A stretch of 64,000 nt of DNA, taken from the NCBI RefSeq assembly GCF_008993995.1, contig NZ_BKNN01000001.1:1-64000 (forward strand), in the 5' to 3' direction. This document shows, piece by piece, positions 9,471 through 19,538 of the stretch; position 1 is the first letter of the stretch, and every line of letters starts with the position of its first letter. The notes beneath the pieces are model-generated. The model made no database searches and had not been told where the DNA came from. It saw nothing but the letters and a program-made list of their open reading frames with translations. The position numbers and the translations under genes were made by a program. The stretch is from Acinetobacter brisouii (lineage in GTDB: Bacteria; Pseudomonadota; Gammaproteobacteria; Pseudomonadales; Moraxellaceae).

Positions 9471-11060
9471 ATGATTTTCGAATGGATGTCTGATCCCTCT
9501 GCATGGGTAGGTTTGGCAACATTGGTCATTCTTGAGGTCGTCCTCGGGATTGATAACTTAGTTTTTATTGCTGTTTTGTCAGAAAAGTTGCCTCCAGAGC
9601 AACGTGGTAAAGCACGAGTGATTGGCTTAATGCTAGCACTGTGTATGCGTATGGTGTTGTTGGCATCCATTGCTTGGATTGTTACTTTAGATGAACCTTT
9701 ATTTCATATTTTAGGGCATCCGTTCTCAGGACATAACCTGATCTTGTTGTTTGGTGGTGTGTTTTTATTATTTAAAGGCACGATGGAACTTCATGAACGG
9801 ATTGAAGGCAAACAACATCTAAAAGAAGAAAACCCTGTGCATGCCGCATTTTGGGTGGTGATTGCTCAGATTGTGGTGCTTGATGCGGTATTCTCACTCG
9901 ACAGTGTGATTACCGCGGTCGGAATGGTGAAGCATCTTTCCGTCATGATGATTGCCGTAGTGATTGCTGTTGGTGTCATGCTTTGGGCATCGAAGCCACT
10001 CATGGACTTTGTCAATAAACATCCAACCGTCGTGATTTTATGTTTGGGCTTCTTGATGATGATTGGTTTCTCTTTGGTGGTGGAAGGCTTTAATTTCCAT
10101 ATTCCAAAAGGTTACTTATATGCCGCGATCGGTTTCTCAGTATTAATTGAAGCAATTAATCAAGTGACACGTCGTAATCAAGAGCGAACAGTGACTACGA
10201 CCGATTTACGTTATCGGACGGCTTCTGCTGTGATGCGGATGTTAGGAAGCAAGTCCAATTCAAATAACAATGAAACCGCATCCGATCATCAGGATGTATT
10301 GGCAACACATGCTTTTGCTGAAGAAATGTTTGATGATCAAAATAGCGCTTATCACAGTGTGATGGTTCAGGGCGTATTAGGTTTGGCAGAACGTCCTGTG
10401 AAGTCTGTCATGACCCCACGTCCTGAACTGGAGTGGGTGGATTTGGACGATAGTCCAGAGCGTATTAAAGAACGTCTGACTCAAATGACGCATTCGCGTT
10501 TAGTGTTCGCACATGGCGAGTTGGACAATTTGGCGGGTATTGCGTTAACCCATAAAATTTTGAATGAGTACATCGAAACAGGCAAACTCAACTTTACCGA
10601 TCATTTACGTGAGCCAATGATTGTGCATGAAAATGCGCATGTTTTGATGGTCATGGAACAATTGCGCCAAGCGCCTTTGCAAATGGCGATTGTCCTCAAT
10701 GAATATGGTTCGATTGAAGGGATTGTCACTCCAATTGATATTTTAGAAGCCATTGCGGGTGAGTTCCCAGACGAAGACGAAATGCAGGCTGCTGCTGAAA
10801 GTCTCGAAGATGGTTCATTGATGATTGATGGTTCAACCGATATTCGTCATATTTCCTTATTGCTTGGGCGTGACTTGGTCGATGAAAGTGAAGAATACTC
10901 AACACTTTCGGGGTATCTGTTGTTGCATTTGGGACGTTTGCCTGAAAATGGCGATGTGGTTGAAGCCGATGGTTATAGCTTTGAAATCGTGACGATGGAT
11001 GGGCATAAAATCGAAAAAGTACATATCGTGCCAAAAGCTCAACCTGAAGAAACATCTTAA
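9471..11060 (+). CDS. TerC-family membrane protein with CBS and CorC/HlyC domains
   Basis: A 529-residue inner-membrane protein. Residues 1 to about 235 form a TerC domain with the family acidic motifs in [12 protein letters not shown] and [15 protein letters not shown] pair (about 310-430, with [13 protein letters not shown] and [14 protein letters not shown]) and a C-terminal CorC/HlyC transporter-associated domain follow. This is the layout of E. coli YoaE/YegH. TerC relatives are linked to manganese efflux or metal loading of exported proteins; the exact substrate here is not known. Ribosome binding site GGGGAG lies about eight bases before the ATG. Its terminator overlaps the translation start of the next gene. 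Confidence 0.9.
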   Translation: MIFEWMSDPSAWVGLATLVILEVVLGIDNLVFIAVLSEKLPPEQRGKARVIGLMLALCMRMVLLASIAWIVTLDEPLFHILGHPFSGHNLILLFGGVFLLFKGTMELHERIEGKQHLKEENPVHAAFWVVIAQIVVLDAVFSLDSVITAVGMVKHLSVMMIAVVIAVGVMLWASKPLMDFVNKHPTVVILCLGFLMMIGFSLVVEGFNFHIPKGYLYAAIGFSVLIEAINQVTRRNQERTVTTTDLRYRTASAVMRMLGSKSNSNNNETASDHQDVLATHAFAEEMFDDQNSAYHSVMVQGVLGLAERPVKSVMTPRPELEWVDLDDSPERIKERLTQMTHSRLVFAHGELDNLAGIALTHKILNEYIETGKLNFTDHLREPMIVHENAHVLMVMEQLRQAPLQMAIVLNEYGSIEGIVTPIDILEAIAGEFPDEDEMQAAAESLEDGSLMIDGSTDIRHISLLLGRDLVDESEEYSTLSGYLLLHLGRLPENGDVVEADGYSFEIVTMDGHKIEKVHIVPKAQPEETS

Positions 11061-11073
11061 GTCTGATTTTGCT

Positions 11074-11103
11074 AAAATAGCCCTTTAACATGAGGGCTAT
11101 TTT
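11074..11103 (+). terminator. Terminator-like hairpin covering the ribosome binding site of the YchJ-like gene
   Basis: AAAATAGCCCT (11074-11084) and AGGGCTATTTT (11093-11103) form a perfect 11-pair stem around an eight-base loop. The 3' arm contains GAGGG, the only good ribosome binding site for the ATG at 11105. The element could terminate the TerC transcript, hold back translation of the next gene, or both. Confidence 0.7.
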
Positions 11104-11104
11104 T

Positions 11105-11572
11105 ATGAGCGAACAAACATGCCCGTGTGGTTATGGCGAATATGCCACCTGTTGCCAACCTTTACATCAAGGGCAGACAGCAGCACAAAGCGCAGCGCAG
11201 CTCATGCGCTCACGTTACAGTGCATTTGCCAAACATCAGATTGATTATATTGTCAAAACAACAGCTTTAGGTCAGCAACAGCAGCTTGACCGTGCTGCCT
11301 TGGATGCATGGAGTCGACATAATCAGTGGCAACAACTGGAAATTATCAATAGCCTGCCCAAAGTCGATAAAACCCACGCCATGGTGGAATTCAAAGCGTA
11401 TTATTTCAATGGTCAGGAACAGCAAATCCACCATGAAAAATCCTATTTTGTCTTTCATGCCGAACAGTGGTTTTTCCTTGACCCGACTCTTGAGCAAAGT
11501 CCAAGCATGAAGCAAGCGTGTATCTGTGGCTCAGGCAAAAAATTTAAACATTGTTGTGCAGCTTTTCTTTAA
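11105..11572 (+). CDS. YchJ-family (UPF0225) protein with two SEC-C zinc motifs
   Basis: A 155-residue protein. A SEC-C-type zinc-binding motif lies at each end, CPCGYGEYATCC near residue 6 and CICGSGKKFKHCC near residue 142, with the YchJ middle domain (LMRSRYSAF) between. This matches UPF0225. The molecular role is not established; SEC-C motifs usually mediate zinc and protein contacts. The ATG at 11105 is preferred because GAGGG is correctly placed upstream; the ATG at 11090 would sit in the loop of the hairpin just before it and lacks a site. TerC is 44 bases upstream, and the TRIC-like gene starts 37 bases downstream. Confidence 0.87.
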   Translation: MSEQTCPCGYGEYATCCQPLHQGQTAAQSAAQLMRSRYSAFAKHQIDYIVKTTALGQQQQLDRAALDAWSRHNQWQQLEIINSLPKVDKTHAMVEFKAYYFNGQEQQIHHEKSYFVFHAEQWFFLDPTLEQSPSMKQACICGSGKKFKHCCAAFL

Positions 11573-11609
11573 TATGTACGCCTGTTTAAGTGGTTAAAAG
11601 GTTTCGGAA

Positions 11610-12251
11610 ATGTTGCTTACGGTTATTTATATTATTGCGATTACCGCCGAAGCTATGACGGGAGCATTGTCTGCGGGCAGACGTAGTATGGACTGGTTTG
11701 GGGTGATTCTGATCGCCTGCGTCACTGCATTGGGTGGCGGGTCTGTCCGTGATGTCTTGTTGGGGCATTATCCCTTGGGTTGGGTAAAACATCCTGAATA
11801 TTTGGTATTGACCTGCTGTGCAGCATTGCTCACGATTTTTATTGCCAAATGGATGAAACATCTTCGTTCTGTATTCTTATTGCTTGATGCACTTGGCTTA
11901 ATTGCCTTTACCATTATTGGTTGTCAGATTGCCATTCAGATGGGGCATGGCTTTGTGGTCGCCTCTGTTGCAGGTGTTTTAACAGGTGTATCTGGTGGTA
12001 TTTTAAGGGATATTTTATGTAATGATATTCCGTTGGTATTCCGCCGTGAGCTTTACGCCAGTATTTCTTTTGTCGCTGTTGTGTGTTATTGGCTGTGTAA
12101 TATCCTCAACTTGACACTGGAAACCACCATTGTCATTACCCTGATTTTTGGTTTCAGCCTACGGGTTATTGCCATTTATTTTGGTCTGGAAATGCCAAAA
12201 TTCATTTATAAAGAAGATGATGGACACTCAGCATCATCAATTGATGAATAA
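11610..12251 (+). CDS. TRIC-type (UPF0126/YicG) membrane protein
   Basis: A 213-residue protein with about seven membrane segments arranged as two repeats. Each repeat has a glycine-rich aspartate motif: GGGSVRDVLLG and SGGILRDILCNDIP. This is the UPF0126 family, related to trimeric intracellular cation channels; E. coli YicG was reported to affect glycine uptake. Transport specificity here is not known. The upstream gene ends 37 bases before the start, so the two may share a transcript. Confidence 0.88.
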   Translation: MLLTVIYIIAITAEAMTGALSAGRRSMDWFGVILIACVTALGGGSVRDVLLGHYPLGWVKHPEYLVLTCCAALLTIFIAKWMKHLRSVFLLLDALGLIAFTIIGCQIAIQMGHGFVVASVAGVLTGVSGGILRDILCNDIPLVFRRELYASISFVAVVCYWLCNILNLTLETTIVITLIFGFSLRVIAIYFGLEMPKFIYKEDDGHSASSIDE

Positions 12252-12313
12252 AGTATTGTTTAGATCAGTTTTATGTTTTTTGAATCACTTATTGCTTAAT
12301 TTGAGAACAGCTT

Positions 12314-13633
12314 ATGGATCTGGTATCTCGTGTACAACGCTTACCGATAGGTCGCTTTCACTATAATTTGCTTGGGATTGTCGGTTTGGGGTGGATGTTC
12401 GATGCGATGGATACAGGCATCATCGCATTTATTATGACCAAACTGGTGCATGACTGGGGGCTGACCCCTACAGAAAGTGGCTGGATTGTCAGTATTGGTT
12501 TTGTCGGTATGGCAATTGGTGCGGTCTTTTCAGGCGCATTGGCCGATCGTTTTGGTCGTAAGAATGTCTTTGCTAGCACCATGGTGCTTTATAGTATTGC
12601 CACAGCCTTGTGTGCTTTTGCGCCGAATCTCACGGTACTTTTAGTCTGCCGCTTTTTGGTCGGTTTAGGACTTGGCGGTCAGCTTCCAGTTGCCGTGACG
12701 TTAGTTAGTGAATATATTCCTGCACAGGTACGTGGTCGTTTTATTGTTCTTCTAGAAAGCTTTTGGGGACTGGGTTGGCTAGTTGCAGCACTGGTGTCCT
12801 ATTTTCTGATTCCACATTTTGGCTGGCATATTGCCTTTTTGATTGGCGGTTTACCGTTGTTTTATGTCTGGGTTGTTTTAACCAAAGTCCCTGAATCTGT
12901 TCCGTATTTGATTAATCGTAATCGAATTGTAGAAGCACATCAGCTCATTCAGAAGTTGGAACAGCAGGTAGGGGTTGAGGTGATTCAAGAGATTGAGGTA
13001 TTGCCTGTTGCTCATCAACAGAAAGTATCCTTTCAACAATTGTGGCAAAAACCGTTTGTGCGCCGTACCTTAATGCTGTGGTTGATTTGGTTTGGAATCG
13101 TATTTTCCTACTACGGTATCTTTACGTGGTTGCCGAGTCTGTTAGTCAAGCAAGGCTATGATATTGTGAAATCTTTTGAATATGTTTTATTCATGATTTT
13201 GGCACAACTGCCTGGTTATATCGTGGCATCGTGGTTGGTTGAAAAACTGGGACGTAAAGCGACCCTCGCAGGTTTTATCGGACTCTGTGCGGTGTCAGCC
13301 TACTTCTTTGGACAGTCCAGTAGTGACAACAGCATTATGTTTTGGGGTTGCCTAATGTCATTCTTCAACTTGGGGGCATGGGGTGTTTTATACACTTATA
13401 CGCCTGAGCAATATCCAACTAATATTCGGGCATTTGGTTCAGGTTGGGCAGCAGCAGTTGGACGAATTGGTGGTATTGTTGCCCCAATGGTGGTGACAAG
13501 CTTAATGGTTGCACCAGATGCTTTTCATCATGTCTTTATGATGTTTACTGTGGTGTTACTGGCAGTTGCAGCCGTGATCGTCATTCTTGGGGAAGAAACT
13601 CAAGGTAAAACGCTCGAATCAATCGGATTATAA
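12314..13633 (+). CDS. niaP: MFS transporter, NiaP (niacin)-like
   Basis: A 439-residue, 12-segment major facilitator. The N-terminal half matches what I recall of the NiaP nicotinate/nicotinamide transporters: GWMFDAMDTGI, VGLGLGGQLPVAVTLVSE and a FIVLLESFWGLGWL stretch, plus the MFS loop signature ADRFGRK and its second copy VEKLGRKA. The wider group also takes aromatic acids, so the substrate is a likely but unproven niacin-type compound. No NAD-biosynthesis gene or NiaR-type operator was seen next to it. The ATG at 12314 gives a natural first segment. Confidence 0.75.
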   Translation: MDLVSRVQRLPIGRFHYNLLGIVGLGWMFDAMDTGIIAFIMTKLVHDWGLTPTESGWIVSIGFVGMAIGAVFSGALADRFGRKNVFASTMVLYSIATALCAFAPNLTVLLVCRFLVGLGLGGQLPVAVTLVSEYIPAQVRGRFIVLLESFWGLGWLVAALVSYFLIPHFGWHIAFLIGGLPLFYVWVVLTKVPESVPYLINRNRIVEAHQLIQKLEQQVGVEVIQEIEVLPVAHQQKVSFQQLWQKPFVRRTLMLWLIWFGIVFSYYGIFTWLPSLLVKQGYDIVKSFEYVLFMILAQLPGYIVASWLVEKLGRKATLAGFIGLCAVSAYFFGQSSSDNSIMFWGCLMSFFNLGAWGVLYTYTPEQYPTNIRAFGSGWAAAVGRIGGIVAPMVVTSLMVAPDAFHHVFMMFTVVLLAVAAVIVILGEETQGKTLESIGL

Positions 13634-13824
13634 GAATGAGTCGAGTGGAACGTAATGATGTGCTTCAGCATGTCGTTACATTTCATATTTGATTCAAATT
13701 CAGATAAAGCGTAGAAAAAAACAACGAGATCAAAGGGTTTTATTTACGTTTAGCTTACGATCTTGTTAAATAGCAATATTCACATTTTTATTCATCTTAG
13801 CTCTCAGATAGGTTCAATATTTTT

Positions 13825-16050
13825 ATGACCAATCTTGCGCATCATGCGACAGAAAACCGCTCCGTAGCAGAGTTTACCGAACAAGCCTACTTAAATTATG
13901 CCATGTACGTGATTATGGATCGTGCATTGCCACATATCAGTGATGGTTTAAAACCTGTACAGCGTCGTATCGTGTATGCCATGAGTGAGCTAGGCTTGAA
14001 GCATAGTGGTAAACCGAAAAAGTCCGCACGTACTGTGGGGGATGTCCTCGGTAAATACCATCCGCATGGTGATTCGGCATGTTATGAAGCCATGGTGTTG
14101 ATGGCACAGCCATTTAGTTATCGTTATCCGTTTATTGAAGGACAAGGTAACTGGGGTTCACCCGATGATCCGAAGTCTTTCGCTGCCATGCGTTATACCG
14201 AAGCCAAATTATCGCAGTTTAGTGAATTACTCCTGTCTGAACTTGGGCAGGGCACGTGTGACTGGCAGGACAACTTTGATGGCTCGCTCAAAGAGCCAAT
14301 TAATCTGCCTGCACGTGTACCGAATATTTTGCTCAATGGTACGACAGGGATTGCGGTGGGGATGGCAACCGACATTCCACCCCACAATTTGCGTGAGGTG
14401 ATTAAAGGCACCATTGCCCTGATTCGTAACCCGAATTTGAGCGATGAAAAAGTTGCCGAATATATTCCAGGTCCTGATCTGCCAACTAAAGCCGAAATTA
14501 TTACCCCACCAGATGAATTATTAAAAATCCAAACTTCTGGTCGTGGCAGTTATCGTATGCGTGCTGTGTATACGATTGAAAAAAATGAAATCGTGATCAC
14601 TGATTTGCCGTATCAGGTGTCGGGTTCAAAAGTGGTCACACAAATCGCTGACCAGATGCTGGCGAAAAAATTACCTTTGGTGTCCGACATTCGTGATGAA
14701 TCGGATCACCAAAACCCAACCCGTTTGGTGATTGTGCTGCGCTCAAACCGTGTCGATGCTGAACAGGTGATGAGCCATTTGTTTGCAACGACAGATCTGG
14801 AATCAAGCTATCGGGTCAATTTAAACATGATCGGGGCGGATGGTCGTCCACAGGTCAAATCGATTCGTAAAATCCTGTTGGAATGGATCGAAATCCGTAA
14901 AGCAACCGTGACACGCCGTTTGCAATATCATCTGAATAAAATCGAAAAGCGCCTGCATATTTTGGCTGGCTTGCTGCTTGCATATTTAGATATTGATACC
15001 GTCATTCAAATTATTCGTGATGCTGATCAGCCGAAAGTAGCGCTCATGGAGCAGCTCAATGTCGATGAAATTCAGGCCGAAGCCATTCTCGAACTGAAAT
15101 TACGTCAATTGGCCAAACTTGAAGAAATGCAAATTCGCCAAGAGCAGGATGAACTTTCTGCCAAAGCGGCGATTATTCGAGAGCAATTGGCGAATCCTGA
15201 GTCATTGAAAAACCTCGTGATTAATGAACTGAAGGATGATGCGAAAAAATTTGGTGATGAGCGCCGTTCTGCCATTGTGCAACGTGCCGAAGCGGTGCAA
15301 ATTAAAGAACAAGACTTGATGCCTGCCGAAGCAGTTACAGTGGTCTTGTCAGAAGCAGGTTGGATTCGTGCTGCAAAAGGTGCAGAGGTCGATGCAGAAA
15401 AGCTGAATTACCGCGCAGGCGATCAGTACTTAAGTCATGCTGTCGGTAAGAGCAATCAGCGGGTTTATATTCTCGATCAGACAGGGCGTAGTTATGCTTT
15501 GCCAATCAATGGCTTGCCATCGGCACGGGGTTTGGGTGATCCGTTAAGCTCAAAACTTGCCCCTGCTAATGGGGTTGCATTTACGCAAGTCTTGATTGCG
15601 GATGATCAGCAAGAGATATTGGCTGCAAGCAATGCAGGCTATGGATTTAAAACCCAAGCCCACGCACTCGATACCAATGCCAAAGCAGGTAAGGCTTTCT
15701 TGACAGTTCCTGATCAGGCACAAGTTTTGCCACTCATGGACATTCAACAAAACAGTCATGTTGCTTTGCTAAGCTCAGCAGGGCGCGTCCTGATTGTTGA
15801 CTTACAAGAGTTACCTGTTTTAAACAAAGGTAAAGGAAATAAACTGATACAACTTCAAGACAATGAAATTGTTGTAGATATGCAATTATTAAATTTATCT
15901 GATGTACTTCAGGTCGTTGCGGGACAACAACAATTGAAACTCAAAGGCGATGACTTACAAAAATATCTTGGAAAACGTGGCACAAAAGGGCAACTTCTAC
16001 CACGTGGTTATCAAAAAGCAAATAAACTCATAGTTCAGACATTGATCTAG
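13825..16050 (+). CDS. parC: DNA topoisomerase IV subunit A
   Basis: A 741-residue type IIA topoisomerase subunit that, with ParE, decatenates daughter chromosomes. The catalytic tyrosine is Y124 in [10 protein letters not shown]. The quinolone-resistance region reads [12 protein letters not shown], with S84 and E88 (Acinetobacter numbering), the wild-type residues, so no first-step ParC quinolone mutation is present. A coiled-coil and C-terminal beta-pinwheel follow, with the GQLLPRG segment near the end. The gene stands alone; parE is not adjacent. A 191-base gap upstream holds its promoter. Confidence 0.98.
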   Translation: MTNLAHHATENRSVAEFTEQAYLNYAMYVIMDRALPHISDGLKPVQRRIVYAMSELGLKHSGKPKKSARTVGDVLGKYHPHGDSACYEAMVLMAQPFSYRYPFIEGQGNWGSPDDPKSFAAMRYTEAKLSQFSELLLSELGQGTCDWQDNFDGSLKEPINLPARVPNILLNGTTGIAVGMATDIPPHNLREVIKGTIALIRNPNLSDEKVAEYIPGPDLPTKAEIITPPDELLKIQTSGRGSYRMRAVYTIEKNEIVITDLPYQVSGSKVVTQIADQMLAKKLPLVSDIRDESDHQNPTRLVIVLRSNRVDAEQVMSHLFATTDLESSYRVNLNMIGADGRPQVKSIRKILLEWIEIRKATVTRRLQYHLNKIEKRLHILAGLLLAYLDIDTVIQIIRDADQPKVALMEQLNVDEIQAEAILELKLRQLAKLEEMQIRQEQDELSAKAAIIREQLANPESLKNLVINELKDDAKKFGDERRSAIVQRAEAVQIKEQDLMPAEAVTVVLSEAGWIRAAKGAEVDAEKLNYRAGDQYLSHAVGKSNQRVYILDQTGRSYALPINGLPSARGLGDPLSSKLAPANGVAFTQVLIADDQQEILAASNAGYGFKTQAHALDTNAKAGKAFLTVPDQAQVLPLMDIQQNSHVALLSSAGRVLIVDLQELPVLNKGKGNKLIQLQDNEIVVDMQLLNLSDVLQVVAGQQQLKLKGDDLQKYLGKRGTKGQLLPRGYQKANKLIVQTLI

Positions 16051-16182
16051 TAAGCCAATTTTGAAATACGTTATATATGCTATTGTGGAAGCAAAAGCGC
16101 GTTGGGCATAACAAACTCAACAATCAGCCGCATAGCATACAACGCGATCAGATAGGATTATAGATTGGAGATTAAAAGCATT

Positions 16183-17862
16183 ATGGAAAAAATTTGGATT
16201 GATGAATACAAAAAAACTGGTATTCCCGAAGTAGTTGAATTGCCATCCGAAAATACTTCCTTAATTGATATTTTTGAACGTAATTTTCAAAAATACGGTT
16301 CTCGAGATGCTTTTATTTTCATGGATAAAACCATTTCTTATGCCGATGTTGATCGTGAAAGTAAGAAATTTGCCTGCTATTTACAAAGCTTAGGCTTGGC
16401 GAAAGGCTCACGCGTTGCAGTGATGATGCCGAACGTCTTCCAATACCCGATTGTCAGTTTAGGGATTTTCCGTGCAGGATTGATTTTGGTCAATGTCAAT
16501 CCACTGTATACTGCACGCGAACTTGAACATCAGCTCAATGATGCTGGTGCAGAAGTTTTGGTGATTATTGAAAACTTTGCTTCGGTTTATCAAAAAATTA
16601 TTGGTCATACGCCAGTCAAACATGTCGTTGTGGCATCGGTTGGCGATATGTTGGGACTCGTGAAAGGTAACTTGGTCAACTTTGTTTTACGTAAAGTGCG
16701 TAAACAAATTCCTGACTGGGATATTCCAGGTCATGTACGTTTCAATACGGCATTGCATAAAGTCAGCCCAAGTCAATATAAGCGTCCCATGGTAACCATG
16801 AGCGATACGGCTGTATTACAATATACAGGTGGTACAACAGGGGTGTCGAAAGGCGCTGAACTGACGCATCGCAACCTGATTGCCAATATGCTGCAATGTG
16901 ACACCATGTTCCAGAGTAAATTTGGCAAAGATTCGCAAGAAGTTGAGCGCTTGGTCTGTGCTTTGCCGCTTTATCATATCTTTGCGTTTACTGTATGTGA
17001 ACTTTATGGGATGTATAAAGGGTTCAGTAACTTACTGATTCCAAATCCACGTGATTTGCCTGCACTGACCAAAGAGCTATCTAAGTTTAAACCTACGATT
17101 TTCCCTGCGGTAAATACGCTATTTAATGCTCTAGTGCATAATGATGGTTTCGGTCAGCTTGATCATAGCCAAATGAAACTGGCGCTTGGTGGCGGTATGG
17201 CAGTGTTGCCATCGACTGCGGAAGCGTGGAAAAAGCTGACAGGAATTATTATTCATGAAGGGTATGGTTTGTCAGAAACCTCTCCTGTAGCAACCTTTAA
17301 CCCACCTGCATCTTCAGAATTCAGTGGTACCATCGGGATTCCATTACCTGCAACAGAAGTGGCTATTTTAGATGATGATAGCAATCACGTTGCATTAGGG
17401 GAACAAGGTGAAATCTCGATTCGTGGCCCACAGGTCATGAAGGGCTATTGGAACCGTCCTGATGAAACGGCAAAAACCATGACAGCAGATGGTTTTTTCC
17501 GTACAGGGGACATCGGTATCATGAATGATCGCGGTTTTATTAAAATCGTGGATCGTAAAAAAGACATGATTTTGGTATCAGGTTTTAACGTTTATCCTGC
17601 TGAAATTGAGGAAGTTGTTGCCAAGCATCCAAAAGTTTTGGAAGTTGCGGCGATTGGTGTAGCGGATGAAAAATCGGGTGAAGTGCCAAAACTCTTTGTC
17701 GTGAAGAAAGATCCAAGTCTAACCACAGAAGAGTTATTGGCTTATGCAAAAGACAATTTAACAGGTTACAAACGTCCACGTTATGTGGAATTTATGGATG
17801 AATTGCCAAAATCTAATGTTGGTAAAATCTTGCGTAAAGACTTGCGTAATAAAACCAAATAG
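16183..17862 (+). CDS. fadD: Long-chain fatty acid--CoA ligase
   Basis: A 559-residue ANL-superfamily adenylating enzyme that activates fatty acids to acyl-CoA for beta-oxidation or lipid synthesis. The AMP-binding P-loop is YTGGTTGVSKGAELTHRN, the A5 motif is EGYGLSETSP, the A7 region GYWNRPDET, and the fatty acyl signature FRTGDIG...DRKKDMILVSG precedes the C-terminal lysine in PKSNVGKILRKDL. I chose the ATG at 16183 (MEKIWID), with GGAGA upstream, over an in-frame TTG at 16165. A bidirectional terminator follows. A weak 7-base inverted repeat (CGCGTTG/CAACGCG) lies upstream. Confidence 0.95.
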   Translation: MEKIWIDEYKKTGIPEVVELPSENTSLIDIFERNFQKYGSRDAFIFMDKTISYADVDRESKKFACYLQSLGLAKGSRVAVMMPNVFQYPIVSLGIFRAGLILVNVNPLYTARELEHQLNDAGAEVLVIIENFASVYQKIIGHTPVKHVVVASVGDMLGLVKGNLVNFVLRKVRKQIPDWDIPGHVRFNTALHKVSPSQYKRPMVTMSDTAVLQYTGGTTGVSKGAELTHRNLIANMLQCDTMFQSKFGKDSQEVERLVCALPLYHIFAFTVCELYGMYKGFSNLLIPNPRDLPALTKELSKFKPTIFPAVNTLFNALVHNDGFGQLDHSQMKLALGGGMAVLPSTAEAWKKLTGIIIHEGYGLSETSPVATFNPPASSEFSGTIGIPLPATEVAILDDDSNHVALGEQGEISIRGPQVMKGYWNRPDETAKTMTADGFFRTGDIGIMNDRGFIKIVDRKKDMILVSGFNVYPAEIEEVVAKHPKVLEVAAIGVADEKSGEVPKLFVVKKDPSLTTEELLAYAKDNLTGYKRPRYVEFMDELPKSNVGKILRKDLRNKTK

Positions 17863-17876
17863 CGCATTTTCCTGTT

Positions 17877-17909
17877 GAAAATAAGGCCGAAATTTCGGTC
17901 TTATTTTTT
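17877..17909. terminator. Bidirectional terminator between fadD and the facing membrane-protein gene
   Basis: AAATAAGGCCGAAA and TTTCGGTCTTATTT form a long stem with one G-T pair, with A and T runs on the two sides. The right arm includes the stop codon of the facing gene at 17901. Confidence 0.8.
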
Positions 17910-18287
17910 GGATTGCAGCATGAATTTGTCTAAATAAGGACGTGCCATATAAATAATAATCAGGAAAGGCAACATTCCCAACATTTGTAAGCGTAGATTT
18001 TTAAGCTGTAATGTTCCAAAGGTCAGATAATTATCAATCACACAATATAACGCTGTTAAAATGAGCCAGAGCCAAAGCGACCAACGTTTAATGCCAACTG
18101 CATAAAAGGCAACGGTAAGCATGATCAATGTGCCGAGCGTTGATTGCCATGTCATATTGGCGCAAATCGTGGTAATCAGTAAGGACATGATCGGTAGAAC
18201 AATTTTGAGAATGCGATCAACACGTTTTTGGGCGAGGGCTTGTTGAGAGAGAGCATCTAACAGAGTTTGTTGATCTTGATCGACCAT
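17901..18287 (-). CDS. Small multi-pass membrane protein of unknown function
   Basis: A 128-residue protein with a short polar, Gln-rich N-terminus (MVDQDQQTLLDALSQQALAQK) and about four hydrophobic segments (KIVLPIMSLLITTICANM, GTLIMLTVAFYAVGI, WLWLILTALYCVI, LGMLPFLIIIYMA). I do not recognise a named family. I chose the ATG at 18287, with TGTGGA upstream; an in-frame ATG at 18341 would add 18 residues. It faces fadD and is divergent from the MAPEG gene, so it is probably monocistronic. Confidence 0.72.
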   Translation of the reverse strand: MVDQDQQTLLDALSQQALAQKRVDRILKIVLPIMSLLITTICANMTWQSTLGTLIMLTVAFYAVGIKRWSLWLWLILTALYCVIDNYLTFGTLQLKNLRLQMLGMLPFLIIIYMARPYLDKFMLQSKK

Positions 18288-18395
18288 TCGTGTGTCCACA
18301 TTTGCATAATAGAAAGCACTATATTTAACAGAAAAAATCATAGAAAAGCCATGCTATGATGTGGACTTGTTTAATTTCAATAAGAGAAAACATTC

Positions 18396-18794
18396 ATGCA
18401 AAGCATAAGCGGGATTATTTATCTAATTTTGACTGCATGTTTATTGCCTTATGTATTTGCCTTTATTGCTAAAGCCGCAGGTGGATATAAATTAAAAGAT
18501 AATCAGAATCCACGTGAATTTTTAGCCAAAACCACAGGATTAGCCGCGAGAGCCAATGCCGCTCAGCAAAATAGCTTTGAAAGTTTACCGTTATTTTTAA
18601 CCTCAGTTCTTATGGCTGAATATATGGTGATGAATCAGGGCATGATCATGACTTTAGGGATCGCTTATATTGTTCTGCGTGTTTTGTATGGTATTTGCTA
18701 TTTGGCAAACTGGGCAACGCTACGTTCAATTATCTGGTTTTTTTCGATGGTTTGTCCGATTTTATTGTTGATATTTACCATTCGTCTACTGTAA
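18396..18794 (+). CDS. MAPEG-family membrane protein
   Basis: A 132-residue protein with four membrane segments and the MAPEG pattern of RANAAQQNSFESLPLFL in the second quarter, where an arginine and asparagine contact glutathione in the eukaryotic enzymes. Bacterial members are often called YecN-like or simply MAPEG domain proteins, and their substrates are mostly unknown. Glutathione-dependent peroxidase or transferase activity is possible by family but not shown. Promoter-like TATGAT lies about 40 bases upstream. Confidence 0.87.
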   Translation: MQSISGIIYLILTACLLPYVFAFIAKAAGGYKLKDNQNPREFLAKTTGLAARANAAQQNSFESLPLFLTSVLMAEYMVMNQGMIMTLGIAYIVLRVLYGICYLANWATLRSIIWFFSMVCPILLLIFTIRLL

Positions 18795-18907
18795 GCCTGT
18801 TGAATATTTTTCCCATCAAATCATGTGCCATGTATAATTGTGCGCATGATAAAACTTGAGTTCTATGCTCAATTTTTTCAATTTGTTTCTATTTAAAGAG
18901 TATTGTC

Positions 18908-19435
18908 ATGAGCTACAACAATATCCCTGCTGGTAAAGATGCACCAAATGATATCTATGTGATCATTGAAATCCCAGCAAATGCTGCACCAATTAAGTAC
19001 GAAATCGACAAAGATTCAGATGCATTGTTTGTAGACCGTTTCATGGGTACAGCAATGTTCTACCCAGCAAACTATGGTTATGTGCCAAATACCTTGTCTG
19101 AAGATGGCGATCCATTAGACGTATTGGTGGTAACTCCACATCCAGTGGCTGCAGGTTCTGTGATTCGTTGCCGTCCTGTTGGTAAATTGAACATGGAAGA
19201 TGACGGTGGTATCGATGCAAAATTGATCGCTGTACCACACGACAAATTGTCTCCTTTGTACAAAGACATTCAAGAATATACAGATCTTCCAAAATTATTG
19301 ATCAGCCAAGTTGAGCATTTCTTTGCACACTACAAAGATTTAGAGCCTGGTAAATGGGTTAAAATCTCAGGTTGGGAAGGTGCAGATGTTGCAAAAGCTG
19401 AAGTTGTGAAAGCGATTGAAGCGGCTAAAAAATAA
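18908..19435 (+). CDS. ppa: Inorganic pyrophosphatase
   Basis: A 175-residue family I soluble pyrophosphatase hydrolysing PPi to phosphate, which pulls biosynthetic reactions forward. The signature [10 protein letters not shown] carries the metal-binding aspartates; upstream KYEIDKDSD and [11 protein letters not shown], and downstream [12 protein letters not shown] and [16 protein letters not shown], are all conserved. Length is normal. A perfect TATAAT at 18833-18838 is the likely -10, giving a leader of about 65 bases. A small hairpin (19444-19461) and a strong terminator follow. Confidence 0.97.
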   Translation: MSYNNIPAGKDAPNDIYVIIEIPANAAPIKYEIDKDSDALFVDRFMGTAMFYPANYGYVPNTLSEDGDPLDVLVVTPHPVAAGSVIRCRPVGKLNMEDDGGIDAKLIAVPHDKLSPLYKDIQEYTDLPKLLISQVEHFFAHYKDLEPGKWVKISGWEGADVAKAEVVKAIEAAKK

Positions 19436-19484
19436 GTGATTTCTGCTCATTATGATGAGCACATTGATTTTATTTTGCTGCATA

Positions 19485-19515
19485 AAAAAACCTACACTTC
19501 AAAGTGTAGGTTTTT
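19485..19515. terminator. Bidirectional terminator between ppa and the oprD-like gene
   Basis: Run of A, then CCTACACTT paired with AAGTGTAGG, then a run of T. It serves ppa on the plus strand and the porin gene on the minus strand. Confidence 0.88.
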
Positions 19516-19538
19516 GTTTTCTAGATCATCAAAGATGA

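Noticed and set aside
13634-13690. Hairpin after the NiaP-like gene as a terminator
   Set aside because: The stem needs several mismatches or G-T pairs and has no T tract.
16096-16147. CGCGTTG...CAACGCG inverted repeat upstream of fadD as a FadR-type operator
   Set aside because: Arms are only seven bases and 30 or more bases apart, and the sequence does not resemble known FadR sites.
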